A DNA stretch of 64,000 nucleotides, taken from the NCBI RefSeq assembly GCF_035594125.1, contig NC_087183.1, forward strand, positions 5,870,868-5,934,867, given 5' to 3'. Under the pieces are notes generated by a model. It was given only the letters and a program-made list of their open reading frames with translations, was not told the DNA's origin and ran no database searches. The stretch comes from Scylla paramamosain (taxonomy: Eukaryota > Arthropoda > Malacostraca > Decapoda > Portunidae). A program made the position numbers and the translations under genes. This document shows, in pieces, positions 1 through 11,295 of the stretch (position 1 is the stretch's first letter; each line of letters opens with the position of its first letter).

Positions 1-200
1 TCAGTGATTCCAGCAATAAGGCCTATGGAGCTTGTGCTTATCTTTCTTGTAATGAGCAAGGGAACTTACTTGTAATAATAGGGAAAGCAAAGGTTGCTCA
101 TTAAAAAAAACCTGACTATCCCTAAATTGGTACTAACTGCTCTCCTCCTAGCTACTAGGTTAATCACCTTCATCCTTGAGGCCTATAAAGGAATAATTAA
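1..200 (+). pseudogene. BEL/Pao RNase H remnant
   Basis: Frame 2 translates to a block resembling the start of the BEL/Pao RNase H domain: S-D-S-S-N-K-A-Y-G-A, then a K-A-K-V-A segment where the family usually has K-x-R-V-A-P. Stops and a frameshift follow at once. It lies upstream of a reverse transcriptase fragment, the reverse of the normal RT then RNase H order, so it is probably a separate fragment from the element that follows. It is a relic with no coding capacity. Confidence 0.6.
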
Positions 201-239
201 CTTAAGAAGTACTAATGTATAGTGTGACAAACTGCTGAG

Positions 240-540
240 CAATGAGAATAGTCCTTTGGATGTATGCCAATTTAAATCTGTCCTCTTTGGCTCATGTTCA
301 AGTCTATTTCATTTTGTTTCAGGTTGTCCTGAAATAGGTTGTGCATTTTACATGGACAATATACAAATAATAGCAGACACAGAGGAAAAAGTGGTAACTC
401 TATATGAAAAGGCAACCAAGGAGTGTTTAGCCACTAACGTGCTTCTGCAGAGTTGGAATGGCAACTCAAAAATCCTACAAAATCTTTTACCTGCTGTGGT
501 GTTTTTGGTATCACATCACATACCTGAATGAAACATGTAG
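240..540 (+). pseudogene. BEL-1: reverse transcriptase remnant
   Basis: The translation carries V-L-F-G-S-C-S-S near residue 10-17 of the readable part, matching the V-L-F-G-A-T-x-S-P segment of BEL/Pao reverse transcriptase. It then has F-Y-M-D-N where the family has the catalytic [F/Y]-V-D-[D/N], and a W-N-G-N-S-K segment typical of the palm-thumb transition. Reading stops near 530. The same element resumes at about 2200 with the RT thumb, after a solo LTR at 674-2038. The element is degraded and non-functional. Confidence 0.7.
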
Positions 541-673
541 GGTCATTGTAGCCCAGGAATTGTTGTACAGTTGTTATATCCCATTTGAGTCGCAGGATGG
601 AGTGGACTGAATTGGATACTTCATGGTCTGCCTTTATTTCCTTTGTGTACAGTCCAATGTGTGTGTGGCTATA
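541..673. other. Decayed spacer between BEL-1 RT and LTR-X copy A
   Basis: No open frame of note. Its position between the RT and thumb remnants suggests decayed BEL-1 sequence. It ends in CTATA, the target duplication of the LTR that follows. Confidence 0.4.
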
Positions 674-2038
674 TGTTACTGTGTGTAAAGCGTATGTACC
701 TCATGTGATTATTCCTCGGCATATATAAGTGAAATGTTCAATAGTTTTCTATTTGCATGAAAACGTGTAATATGTGTGAGTATCAGTATTTAATGCTATA
801 TTAACCCATAGACCTCGGGCTAGAGGACTATTGTCGTCCTCTCAGCGCGCGAGCAGTATTGATAAATTTCAGAAAAATAGGTGTTCTTCATCAGTACCCT
901 GTGGGGTAATTTCAAACGAAAACATAGTAGTTTTTAGTGTTATCTCACCGCCAATCCTTCCTCTTCACGATGAAATAAATTGAATTTGTCTAGGTTGCAG
1001 CCCGGCAGAGATATGATGTTGGGAAGAGGTGCTACTTTTGGCCAAGCCGAGCGCACTTGTTCGTGCGGGTGCTGTTGACCTTGGCCTGGGTCTCCCTCTC
1101 CCCGCGCCACCACGTACACAGCATGCATTCTCTCATACCAGCGCGATTATTCACATTAGGCTACATATTACGCAGGTTTGATGCTCATATACATAACTCC
1201 TTGCGAAACTTGAATATATACACTCATTAGGCTACATATTACGCAGGTTTGACACTCATATAAATAACTCCTCCTCCAAAGGAGAAAGCGTCTCATCGAA
1301 CAAGGCTCTTAGGATACCACTGTTATTCAAATTTACCACATGCAGTGGCTTAGTGCGCTCCCTGATTATAGGGGTAGAGGAACTGGGGCCCGCTGGCGCG
1401 CTCCCTTCCTCCACGCATCCAGACACAGGGAAATCATTATCAGCATGTCTGTCCGCCATAGTGGTCTGTAGTGCTCTGGGAAGTTGCATGAAACGTAGGG
1501 CAGGGATGCCATCAACCACAGGAAATAATAATTACGTCACGGGAGAACAAATCTTGGCGGGACAGCAGAGGACAGGAACTCCCACCAACCGAAGCCCTCC
1601 GCCCGAGCGGGAATTCCCGTTGCCCGAAGCGTACGGGTTAAGCACCGAAGCCGATGCTCACTTGTTAGTAGTGTGGGGTTAACCTGCTAGTCGCCTGCGG
1701 GCATCACTCACGGCCAAGTCGCGCTCAGACAAAGACGGGCAGGATGGTGACCGAGGTAAATACTTTAATTTTGTAGTAAAAACTGATTGTCATAGTGCCA
1801 AGTCAATTGCATGTATTGTTAATGAATATTGTAATATGTTGAAAGTGTTTAATATCAGTGTATAATGTTATTTTGTAAGAAATTGAGACCGAGAACTTGT
1901 TCGCAGTTCTTACGGTCATGCCTACCTCATCAATAAATGTCAGAGAGAGAACTGCCTTTCCTCGACCCTACGATGATGGGTGTGATCAGTAAAACAGATC
2001 ACCTGAGAGCCAATTGATGCCCAGCCGGTGCGGCTACA
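674..2038 (+). repeat. Solo LTR, family LTR-X, copy A (carries a nested element)
   Basis: It begins TGTTACTG and ends GGCTACA, and is flanked on both sides by CTATA (669-673 and 2039-2043), a perfect 5-bp target duplication. Without the nested 833-bp insert and its extra TTAA the LTR is exactly 528 bp, as are copies B, C and D. A TATA-like stretch lies at 721-728, and AATAAA at 1932-1937 could serve as the polyadenylation signal. No internal region adjoins it, so it is a solo LTR left by LTR-LTR recombination. It interrupts BEL-1. By sequence details it groups with copy C. Confidence 0.9.
805..1637. mobile_element. piggyBac-like non-autonomous element (833 bp)
   Basis: It is flanked by TTAA at 801-804 and 1638-1641, and the other three copies of the surrounding LTR have only one TTAA-containing junction here. 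The ends are inverted repeats: CCCATAGACCTCGGGC on the left and the complement of GCCCGAAGCGTACGGG on the right, with about 16 of the first 22 positions matching. A TTAA target plus CCC termini is the hallmark of the piggyBac superfamily. No transposase is encoded. An imperfect direct repeat with a 71-bp period (at 1154 and 1225) lies inside. It is MITE-like, moved in trans if at all. Confidence 0.8.
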
Positions 2039-2199
2039 CTATATGTGACTAAACTAAAACATGTAATAATAAATGAATGAAACAAAGGCATATCAATTGT
2101 ATGATGAGATTCTACTCACTATTAGGATGGAAGCATAATACCGTGGTGTTGGACACCTCTTATGATATAGAAAAAGCGTTAATGGCTAACTTACATATA
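2039..2199. other. Spacer between LTR-X copy A and BEL-1 thumb
   Basis: AT-rich and full of stops. Presumed decayed BEL-1 sequence displaced by the LTR insertion. Confidence 0.4.
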
Positions 2200-3602
2200 T
2201 AACACCAGCCTCAATAACCTGAACAAAGTATGACTAAAAGATCCTTACTAAGCCAAATATCTCTCTCATTTGATCCCTTAGGTATAATAACCCTATAACA
2301 ATAAGAGGGAAAATGTTAATACAAGAAGCATGGAAGGAGAAAATTAGTTGGGATACCACTTTCCCAGAATATTATTCATCCAAATGGGATAGAATAAAGG
2401 AAGATTGTATTGCTGATGTCTCCATTCCCACACAAGTAATTTTAAACCAAAACAACAATGTACTTCACATCTTCTGTGACGTGTTCTCACAGGCATAAGG
2501 TGTAGCACCCTACTCAGGCTCAGATAATCATAGTGAGTTGATAATGTCAAAATCACATGTAGCATCAATGAAAACCAGAACCTTGCCTAAATTAGAATTA
2601 ACAGCAGTAGAAATGGGTATTTGGTTAGGTAAATATTTAGTGAAAATAACAACGAAAGATCAGCCTGAGAGCAAAGGGATAAACCCTCTCTTTAGGCAAG
2701 TAATAATATGGACTGACAATGAAATCTACCTGTACTGGATAAATAAAAAAGGAAATAAGAATCCATATATGAGAAATAGGGTAGAAAAATACTGTCAACA
2801 CAAAGAGACTTTGACTACCACCATATTCCTACTAAAGAAAACCCAGCAGATCTCTTAACCACAGGTATAACATTCCCCAAACTTTTAAAGGAGACCAAAT
2901 GGTTTCATGGGCCAAACTGGTTGACCCAGAAACAAAATGGGCCCATCGAAATGCCATAAAGAGGTAGTAGTCAACTTAGTAGAAGCTCAACCTCAGGCCA
3001 ACCATCTACCTAATCTGGCAATATATATAAAGAAATATCTTTCTATAAGTTGATTAATGTAACCAAAAGAGTATTCCACTTCATTACCTAGAAATTGGTT
3101 AAAGCATTGTCAGATGCTTTAAAATTTTGGATCAAACAGAAACAAGAATTCTTAGTAGACATCCATAGGGCACTAGGTGATGGATCCAAAAATAAGATTG
3201 AACTTAAAAAAAACTTGGGCTCTACTTATATGAGCAAATCCAAAGGTGCCGAGGTAGAATAAAATATGCTGAGCTACCATTTGAAACAAAGCACCGTACC
3301 TTGCTACTTCACCAAATTAATCATAATGTAAGCCCATAAAATAACCTTAAATGGAGGAATGGGGGATACTCTAGCTCAAGTTAGGAAAAATTACTGGATA
3401 CTTGAAGGGCGTCAAGTAGTGAAAACTTCCCTGAAGGAGTGTAACATATGCTGACGTTATGAGGCAAGACCCTTAACGTATCCAAGACCCCCAAGCCTAC
3501 CTCCAGAAAGAGTAAGCCTAGGTAGACCCTTTGAAGTAACGGGTGTAGATTGCATGGGTGCTCTTATAATAACAGGTGAGGGTGACATTCCAAAAGAAAG
3601 TA
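2200..3602 (+). pseudogene. BEL-1: RT thumb, RNase H and integrase zinc domain
   Basis: Readable blocks appear in order, in shifting frames. The RT thumb reads F-D-P-L-G-I-I (about 2265-2295) and R-G-K-M-L-I-Q. The RNase H has S-K-S-H-V-A and L-P-K-L-E-L-T-A, then W-T-D-N-E (2710) and Y-W-I-N. The H2C2 integrase zinc region has H-Q-I-N-H (3310), a Y-W-I-L-E-G-R-Q block (3390) and E-C-N-I-C. A G-V-D-C-M-G-A segment (3541) opens the integrase core. Many stops and frameshifts mark it as an old copy. The core breaks at 3601 at a MITE and resumes at 4575. Confidence 0.75.
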
Positions 3603-3654
3603 CAGTAAGGTGCGCAACAATGCACAGTCATTATAATGTACAATTGCAGTAACG

Positions 3655-3876
3655 CACTGAAATTTTAATAAACATTTAATTGTAATAACAAACCAAAACT
3701 GATATAATGAACTCGCCACTTGTGTGAGCAGTAGAATTTTAAGAAATGTTCAAATGGAATAACAAACTAAAACTGGCAAGATGACCTTACCATTTGTGCA
3801 AGCACTGAAGTTTTAATAAGAATATAATCAGAATAACAAACTAAATCTCACAAGACTAACTCACCAGCTGTGCGAG
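3655..3876. repeat. Tandem repeat, 3 copies of a 74-bp unit
   Basis: Copies start at 3655, 3729 and 3803. Each begins with a CACTGAA-like or CAGTAGAA-like word, contains AATAACAAACTAAA or a close variant, and ends near TGTGYRAG. The period is exactly 74 bp with moderate divergence. It lies wholly within the MITE and probably expanded there. Confidence 0.8.
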
Positions 3877-4148
3877 CCATTGCTCACCTGTCTCCTGTCC
3901 CTTCATCCCTTTTTCCTTTCCTCTCTCTTCTTTTGTCTTGTCTCAAACCTCTCTCCCTGTCACCTCCCCTCCCTGTTATCTGTCAGAGTTAAGGGAGTAG
4001 GGAGTGATATGTTGCTATCTCTACCCCTCATTCATTTTATGTAATTTTCGCTTCAGTGTTTCTCACTCTCACTTGTATACGTAATTCCATTTTCATTCTC
4101 AATCAGTCTCATTCTATTTAGCAGTCCTTAGGATTGTTCTTACTTTCA

Positions 4149-4153
<5 letters not shown>

Positions 4154-4211
<58 letters not shown>
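4154..4211. repeat. (GA)n microsatellite
   Basis: About 29 uninterrupted GA units within the MITE. Confidence 0.95.
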
Positions 4212-4216
<5 letters not shown>

Positions 4217-4574
4217 GGGCTTTACTGTATATATATGCTTGATGCTAGTAGTGGGTAAATGTGATCTATATTTGTCAAAGCAGTGGAGAACTTTGGATGA
4301 TAATGTGTGAAACTCAGGATGGTAAGAATTTAGGACTAGGTGTGTAACTTGAGAGTGTACTATATATATATTTGTTGTATTATCTCAAATGCAGTAGTGC
4401 AAATATGCTTATTTTGATATATTTTTTCCAAAATTATGGAATTTTTTTATATTGTTTTCTGGTTCCCTGGAACCAATTAATTTTTCCCATAGGTTCTTCA
4501 TTCACTATAACACACGTTTGCCATAACGAACGCTACATTGGAACGAATCATGTTTGTTGTCACATACCCTACTG

Positions 4575-5430
4575 TACATGTATGTTTATTCACCTGTGCC
4601 AGAACAAGAGCAGTCCACCTAGAAGTGGCCAAAGACCTTAGTTCAGAGACCTTCCTGCATTTGTTTAGAATCTTTGTAGCAAGGCATTCTTGTCCCTGTC
4701 TCATCATAAGTGATAATGCCACTAACTTCATAGGAACGGTTGCCTTTATTAAAGCTATCATAAATGATCCAAAAGAAAACAAGCATTAACAAATAAGCAA
4801 TGTCGTTGGAAATTCATCGCTCCAAGGGTGCCCTGGCAGAATGGTTTCCCAAAAAGAATGACAGGGCTAGTAAAAAACTGCTTAAAGAAAACACTACACC
4901 GATACAAATTAAATCTCAAGGAATTAAGACCGATAGTAGGAGAAATTGAGACCAGAATCAACAGCCAACCTCTGACTTACTTGGATGACACCTCTGTAAA
5001 TCTGGAGGCAATAACACCATCTCATCTTTTATATGGGTGATGATTAGAGCCATTCCTATCCATTGAGGTGAAGGATCATATTCTTGACCCAACCATAGAT
5101 GACAAGTCCCAGTATTTGAGAGAGAGTTATCATCAACAAAACAAATTGTTACAAAGGTTGGAGGAATACTGGTTTGAAGAATATCTCATCAGTCTTTGTG
5201 AGAAATTTTATGACACAACTAGACAAAAATGTAGTTTCCCTTAATGAAGGTGACATTGTCTTATTAAAGACAGAGCAGAATTGCCCCACTTAGCCTTTAG
5301 CTATGGTATTAAAATTGTATCCTGATGAGAATGGTATCATATAGAATGCCCAGAATCATAGTAAAGGGACAAAGGACTCACAGAACAATAAATAAACTAA
5401 TTCCACTGGAGTGCTCTCCCAAGCCTACCC
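4575..5430 (+). pseudogene. BEL-1: integrase core and C-terminal region
   Basis: The core resumes with C-L-F-T-C-A-R-T-R-A-V-H-L-E at about 4582-4625, then S-D-N-A-T-N-F (4711), a block typical of the BEL/Pao integrase second catalytic aspartate. A-P-R-V-P-W-Q-N-G-F (4824) is the usual A-P-W-W-G-G-F, and E-I-E-T-R-I-N-S-Q-P-L-T-Y (4942) is the N-x-R-P-L-T-Y block. S-H-L-L-Y-G (5019) is followed by a degraded C-terminal domain. At least four frame breaks are present, so it is non-functional. Confidence 0.8.
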
Positions 5431-5867
5431 CAGTCAACTGTGATAAGGTCAGTTGACCCGGAGGGTTGCCCCAGATTCAGGAGAGAACGAATACCAAGGG
5501 GCAGACCAGGCCACCCCAAGTAGCATCTCAAAGGTCATGGGAAAGGTGGAGGAATTTTATCTCAGGTGGTCATATTACCTGAATATAGATTAAGGTAACA
5601 TCTGGCCCCAGGATGTGGAAATTTCCACTTGTATCATGCGTAATATCAATGCATTTTGTGATTTGTATATAAACTATAAAATTATATTACAGGGTAATTA
5701 AGGTTACCTTAGTACAAAGTAAGTATTAGTTATTATTATAGATAAATTGGGAAGTAGATGTGTGTGGATTGTTATGATGTGGCAAGGAAGCCACGAGGCA
5801 GCAGATCTACCTGCCTTATGATAGTTGCTCACAAGCCACATACCTGTCACCATCGCAACAGTGCTAT
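5431..5867. other. BEL-1 3' tail, possible 3' LTR remnant
   Basis: The segment follows the integrase and has no frame. GGTGGAGGAATTTTATC near 5550 resembles the purine-rich G-G-x-N coding end of BEL/Pao pol, and a TG-started segment after 5615 could be the beginning of a 3' LTR. No second copy is available for comparison. It is cut by a 5'-truncated non-LTR copy at about 5868. Confidence 0.3.
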
Positions 5868-7709
5868 TAAAATGTGTTCTAGCCAGAGATTCTTTTATTA
5901 ATAGAAAGGGTAAAAATCTTTCAAGATCTAACTTCCCTCATGACTTCTGGCATCTAGCCAAAAATATCTCTGATAACTTTGTTTCTTTTTTCCCTCCTTT
6001 ATTTCAACCAGATGGCACCACTGTTATCACATCTATCTCTAAAGCTGAACTCTTCGCTCAGACCTTTGCTGAAAACTCTACCTTGGACGATTCCAGGCTT
6101 GTTCCTCCCTCTCCCCCACCCTCTGACCACTTCATGCTAACTATTAAAATTCTTTGCAATGATGTTTTCCATGCCCTCACTGGCCTAAACCCTCGGAAGG
6201 CTTATGGACCTGATGGGGTCCCTCCTATTGTTCTCTGAAATTGTGCTTCTGTGCTTGCACCTTGCCTAGTCAAACTCAACTGTGTCTGTCAACATCTACC
6301 TTTCCTTCTTGCTGGAAGTTTGCCTATATTCAGCCTGTTCCTAAAAAGGGTGACCATTATAATCCCTCAAACCACCATCCTATTGCTTTAATTTCCTGCC
6401 TATCTAAAGTTTTTGAATCCTCAACATGAAGATTCTTAAACATCTATTACTTCACAACCTATCTGATCACCAGTATGGGTTCCATCAAGGCTGCTCTACT
6501 GGTGATCTGGCTTTCCTTACTGAGTTTTGGTCATCCTCTTTTAAAGATTCTGGTGAAACTTGTGCTGTTGCCTTAGACATATCAAAAGCTTTTGATAGTC
6601 TGGCACAGAACTTTGATTTCCAAACTACTTTTGTATGGCTTCTATCCTTCTCTCTGTAACTTCATCTCGAGTTTCATTTCTGACCGTTCTATTGCTGCTG
6701 TGATAGACGATCACTATTCTCCTAAATCCATTAACACTGGTGTTCCTCAGGGTTCTGTCCTGTCACCCACTCTCTTCCTATTATTCATCAATGATCTTCT
6801 AAACCAAACTTCTTGCCCTATCCACTCCTTCGCTGTTGATACAATGCTGCACTTTTCTGTGTCTTTCCATAGACGTCCAACCCTTCAGGAAGTAAGCAGT
6901 TCACACAGGGAAGCCACAGAATGCTTGACTTCTGATCTCTCAAAAATTTCTGATTGGGGCAGAGCAAACTTGGTATTGTTCAATGCCTCAAAAACTCAAT
7001 TCCTCCATCTATCAGCTTGGTACAACCTTCCAGACAACTCCCCTTTTTCTTCAAAGACACTCAATTGGCTTACTCTTCTACACTGAACATCCTTGGTCTG
7101 TCCTTTTCTTATAATCTAAACTGGAAACTTCACATCTCATCTCTAGTTAAAACAGCTTCTATGAAGTTAGGTGTTCTGAGACATCTCTGCCAGTTTTTCT
7201 CACCTCCCCACCTGCTAACTCTGTACAAGGGCCTTATCTGTCCATGTATGGAATATGCTTTACATGTCTGGGGTGTTCCACTCATACTAGTCTTTAAGAC
7301 AGGGTGGAATCATAAGCTTTTCATCTCATCAACTCCTCTCCTCTAACTGACTGTCTTCAGCCTTTCACTCATCACTGCAATGTTGCATCTTTAGCTGTCT
7401 TCTACCCCTATTTTCATGCTAACTGCTCTTCTGATCTTGCTAACTGCATGCCTCCCCCCCTCCCGTGGCCTCGCTGCACAAGACTTTCTTCTTTCTCTCA
7501 CCCCTATTCTGTCCACCTCTTTGATGCAAGAGTTAATCAGTATTCTCAATCATTGAACCCTTTCTCTGGTAAACTCTGGAACTCCTTGTCTTCTTTTGTA
7601 TTTCCACCTTCCTATGACTTAAAACTCCTTCAATAGGGGGGGTTTCAAGACACTTATCCTTCAATTTGTTGCCCTTGGCTGGTGTCCATCCTACATAAAA
7701 AAAAAAAAA
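5868..7709 (+). mobile_element. Non-LTR retrotransposon copy 1 (Jockey/CR1-type family), 5'-truncated
   Basis: It encodes the reverse transcriptase half of a family found several more times in this window. Landmarks are R-K-A-Y-G-P-D-G-V-P-P (about 6195), F-H-Q-G (6481), A-L-D-I-S-K-A-F-D (6571) and G-V-P-Q-G-S-V-L-S-P-T-L-F (6739). The catalytic Y-A-D-D seen in copies 2 and 3 reads F-A-V-D (6830), so this copy is catalytically dead, and it has several frameshifts. The 3' end is the family signature of GCCCTTGGC, then GTGTCC, then CCTACATA followed by poly(A) (7697-7709). The exact 5' boundary is unclear because similarity fades. Confidence 0.85.
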
Positions 7710-8590
7710 GCTACTGGTTGCCTGTAGTTAAATTTGCTAAGTTAAGAAGAACTTAGAAGCTCAGAACCATTGGATAATCCCAAAGAAACTGCCTTTAGCT
7801 ACAAAAACATGGCCAGCCACTGGCTTGGAATGCCCATTGACTGCAATCCACCACCATTCCTCGCTGGCTTGAATCACAGCTAAGTTATCAGTTATTTGTT
7901 GTTATATTTAGTGATGCTTTCTGTGATCTTGCATTAGCTGGGATAATTTGGTGAGTAATAGGGTCAAATAATTTCAAGTACATTGTTCTCTTCACCTGTG
8001 CCACCACCAGAGCCATCCATCTAGAATTGGTGCCTGATCTAACATGTCAAAATTTCCTAAATACCTTAAGAAGATTCACAAGCAGACAAGGTTTACCACA
8101 AATTATATGAAGTGCTAACACAACAACCTTTGTTATTGCTGCTGATTATATCAAAGAAATTATGTAAAACCCTCAGGTAAATCATTTAACATCAGTTAAC
8201 TGTGAGTGAAAATTCATCCCAGCTTGAGCCCCCTTGTTTGGTGCCATATGGTAAAGGTCAATAGGAACAGTAAAGGCTAGCTAAAGAAAGGTACTTGGTA
8301 AAGTGTGAGTATTAATCACATTTCATTAACTGCACTCTATCATCTTAGAACTAGAATTCACTATAAATGATAGACCCTGAACTTATGTAAGTAGTGATAT
8401 CACATCAATGAGCTCAATGCCATAACCCATTCCCAGTTATTAAGAGGCAGTAGACTGAAATCCTTTCCTAATCAGCATTCACTAGAAGTAATATCTTATC
8501 CATTTTATGGTTCCACACAAAATTCAAAGGAAAGAATGGATTATATAAATAAATTATTAAACGACCTATGGAAAATGTGGGTTTTAGAAT
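7710..8590 (+). pseudogene. BEL-2: left part, integrase core
   Basis: From about 7978 the translation gives L-F-T-C-A-T-T-R-A-I-H-L-E-L, then R-R-F-T-S-R-Q-G-L-P-Q-I-I (8070) and E-F-T-I-N-D-R-P (8353), then Y-V-S-S-D-I-T. These are BEL/Pao integrase core blocks. A faint F-S-D-A segment near 7905 recalls RNase H and would imply an internal deletion. The last readable residues before 8590 are L-W-K-M-W-V-L-E. The rest of the C-terminal domain lies at 24052, 15.46 kb away, in the same frame. 7710-7900 shows nothing recognisable. Confidence 0.75.
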
Positions 8591-8975
8591 TGTTATTGCC
8601 ACTTTCTTGGAACGATCCGTGCAGGATAATGAGACCCGTTTGACGCTGACTCGATGTATTGATTGAATCGGTCATAACCTGGGAACACGAACAAATTCTC
8701 ATAAAGACAAATGTATATTGGTAACTTAACAGTCTCAGCCTTATGAAACAGGATTATAGGTTTACGTTACACATTGGTAGCTTAACAGTCTTAACCTTAC
8801 AGAATAAGATTACAAATTGTGCTACTGTACACTCTTACATAAAACAAGACATATATGTTACACTAAGTATGTTGTAGTCAATACACTCACGTGTTGGTGG
8901 GTCATTTAACTCCTGTAAACTGGAAATCACTCTCAATGTGAGATGTTCATTCACAGTGTCTGCTACCCTCTACAG

Positions 8976-9630
8976 CAGTGGTTCTCAAACTTTTTCATGA
9001 GTGACCCTATTTGGAACATTTCATTCCTTCGCAACCCAGAGTAAAGTAAAGAGAAAGAAAATGAACAATGATATATACACATTATTTTGGAAAAAATAAA
9101 TAATGTGTACAGCTTTTCATTCACAAAACTAAACTAGTGGGATCCATGGCACTGCTTTTCCTTTTCACAAAACTAAATTGATAGAATCTATGGCACTGCT
9201 TTTCATCCACAAAACTAAATTAATAGAATCCATGGCACTGCTTTTGATTCACAAAACTAAATTAATGGGATCCATGGTGCTGCTTCTCACACTAATGTCT
9301 GCAAATGGCACAACCTCCCTCGCCTGCGGTTGGTGGAAAATAGACACCGCACACGAGCCTGCATGGGTCCACTGCCAGTCCAATATACGCGTTTGATACA
9401 GGAGTCATTCCTGTCAGACACCATTATGTGGGCCCAGGAGGAGGGAGGTGGGGGGGGAAGATGAACATACATAACAAAAGTAATTTGTGGTTAAAGAAGA
9501 ATAATTCAATTAAGTAACTGAAATACACTGAAACACTGAAAGCATGATAATGTTCCTGTGTCCCTGTGACCCATCAAAATTGATCTCGCAACCCAACTTT
9601 GGGTCGCGACCCATAGTTTGAGAACCACTG
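8976..9630. mobile_element. hAT non-autonomous element (655 bp)
   Basis: Terminal inverted repeats CAGTGGTTCTCAAAC and GTTTGAGAACCACTG are perfect. The flanks are an exact 8-bp duplication, CTCTACAG (8968-8975 and 9631-9638). The paralogous LTR at 23283-24051 has a single CTCTACAG and no insert, a natural empty site. An 8-bp duplication and this type of TIR are diagnostic of the hAT superfamily, and the TIR resembles Charlie/MER5-type ends. No transposase is present. Confidence 0.95.
9110..9290. repeat. Tandem repeat of about 42-46 bp, four copies, inside the hAT element
   Basis: Four successive copies of a unit containing CACTGCTTTT, then CACAAAACTAAA and a GGGATCCATGG-like or AGAATCCATGG-like end. 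Copies differ by a few substitutions and short indels. Confidence 0.8.
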
Positions 9631-9800
9631 CTCTACAGTATACCTGCTTCTGCCCCAGGGCAGGGCAGGGTTGGGTGTTCCCTACACATGTTTCTTGTCT
9701 GGAGTCCTTGAAGTCCCTATCTGATCTCCTTTAACTTGGCCGAGGCTAACTTTATCAAGTCAGCAAAATATCTTCTCCCCATCCCATCCACTACCATCCT

Positions 9801-10065
<265 letters not shown>

Positions 10066-10073
10066 CAGTAACA

Positions 10074-11295
10074 GTCCCCCTGTAGGGCTTTGCACGGAAC
10101 TGTAAGTCATGCCTAATGACTATGTTCAACTGTAGGGTCAGTGTCCTGCTACGTGTGCCAAGTGCTGAGAATCACTGTTGACCCGGGGCTCCACACTTGA
10201 AGAGGGTTGTACCCCTGGGTCTCGCAGGGATACTGAGTCTTGGATGTCTGCAACGGCTTCTAGGAGACAAAGTTTTGTAATTGGACGCAGGAGCATTGAA
10301 CCCTTGGTTTTTACTTTGACCTTCCATACCAGGCCATCATCACTTGGCATCACTTTTAGAACCTTTCCCAACATCCAGTGATTTCTTGGTAGCTGTTGGT
10401 CAGCAACAATAACTATATCTCCAGTCTGAAAATTACGATGTAGAGTGATGTTCCCCAGTCTCTGATGTAGCTGTGGCAGGTATTCCTTAGTCCACCTTTT
10501 CCAGAATTGGTTAGAAAGGAATTGGGCATGTTTCCAACTTTGTCTCTAAGTCTCACTTATGTGTGGTTCCTTCCCAGTGTCCACTGTGATAGACTCAGTC
10601 CTCAATAGATGTAGTGGGGTGAGTGGTTCCAGGTCACTCGGATCATTAGGGTTCAGTGTGAGTGGTCTACCATTCACAATTTTCTCCACATCACAGAACA
10701 CAGTATGGAGTCTGTCCAGAATTTGCATTCCAATTACCTTGGAAAGAACATTTTCTACAGTACGGATATGTCTCTCCCAGACTCCATCCATGTGAGGGGC
10801 TGCTGGTGGATTAAAAACCCACTCAGTGTGCCTTGTCAAGAGTGCATGTTTCACACCTTCATCCTCACGCCAGCTTTTGAAGGCCCTTTGTAGTTCCTTG
10901 TTCACTCCCACCAGGTTAGTTCCCTGGTCAGACCTAATGTGTTTCGGTGAGCCTCTCAAGCACAGAATCTCAAGAGAGCAGTGATGAATATATCAGCACT
11001 AAGGGATGTCAAAACCTCTAAATGGATGGCCCGGGTAGTTAGACATGTAAAAATTCATCCCCTTCTTTTGACCTGTGCCCATCCTTGTTTGATCAGGAAG
11101 GGCCCAAAACAGTCCACCACACAATAATTGAAGGCCTTCTCTCCTGCCTTAATCTAATCTTCTGGTAGGTCTGCTTGTCATTGATGTGTGGCTCTCCAGT
11201 TGTTCCAGTGGCAGGTTATACAGTTTTGTATTATATGATCTAGCAAGCTGCGACACTGTGGGATCCAGTATAATTCCCGCAGCAACGACAAGGTA
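10074..11295 (-). pseudogene. BEL-Y integrase and C-terminal domain
   Basis: The minus strand reads in order from 11290 down to 10138. It has a Y-W-I-P zinc-region block and C-I-T-C, then F-N-Y-C-V-V-D-C-F-G-P-F (about 11130) and T-T-R-A-I-H-L-E-V (11030). R-S-D-Q-G-T-N (10935) and the G-V-W-E-R catalytic-glutamate region (10780) follow, then N-G-R-P-L-T and a C-terminal domain with W-M-L-G-K-V. This matches BEL/Pao integrase. The longest uninterrupted piece is 137 codons, with stops and frameshifts elsewhere. It is truncated at 11295 where LTR-X copy B begins. Confidence 0.85.

Larger units (their letters stand above)
3603..4574. mobile_element. TA-flanked MITE (Tc1/mariner/pogo type) inside BEL-1 integrase
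   Basis: TA dinucleotides flank it at 3601-3602 and 4575-4576. The ends are inverted: CAGTAAGGTGCGCAACAA on the left and the complement of TTGTTGTCACATACCCTACTG-type sequence on the right, sharing CAGTA, GGT and ACAACA blocks. The BEL-1 integrase motif that breaks at the left edge continues directly at the right edge, so the insertion is precisely bounded. No transposase frame is visible. The interior holds a 74-bp tandem repeat and a GA microsatellite. Confidence 0.75.

Noticed and set aside
1256..1682. Overlapping frames of 87 and 109 codons on opposite strands
   Set aside because: They lie inside or across the edge of the piggyBac-like element, have no similarity to a transposase and overlap each other; judged to be chance.
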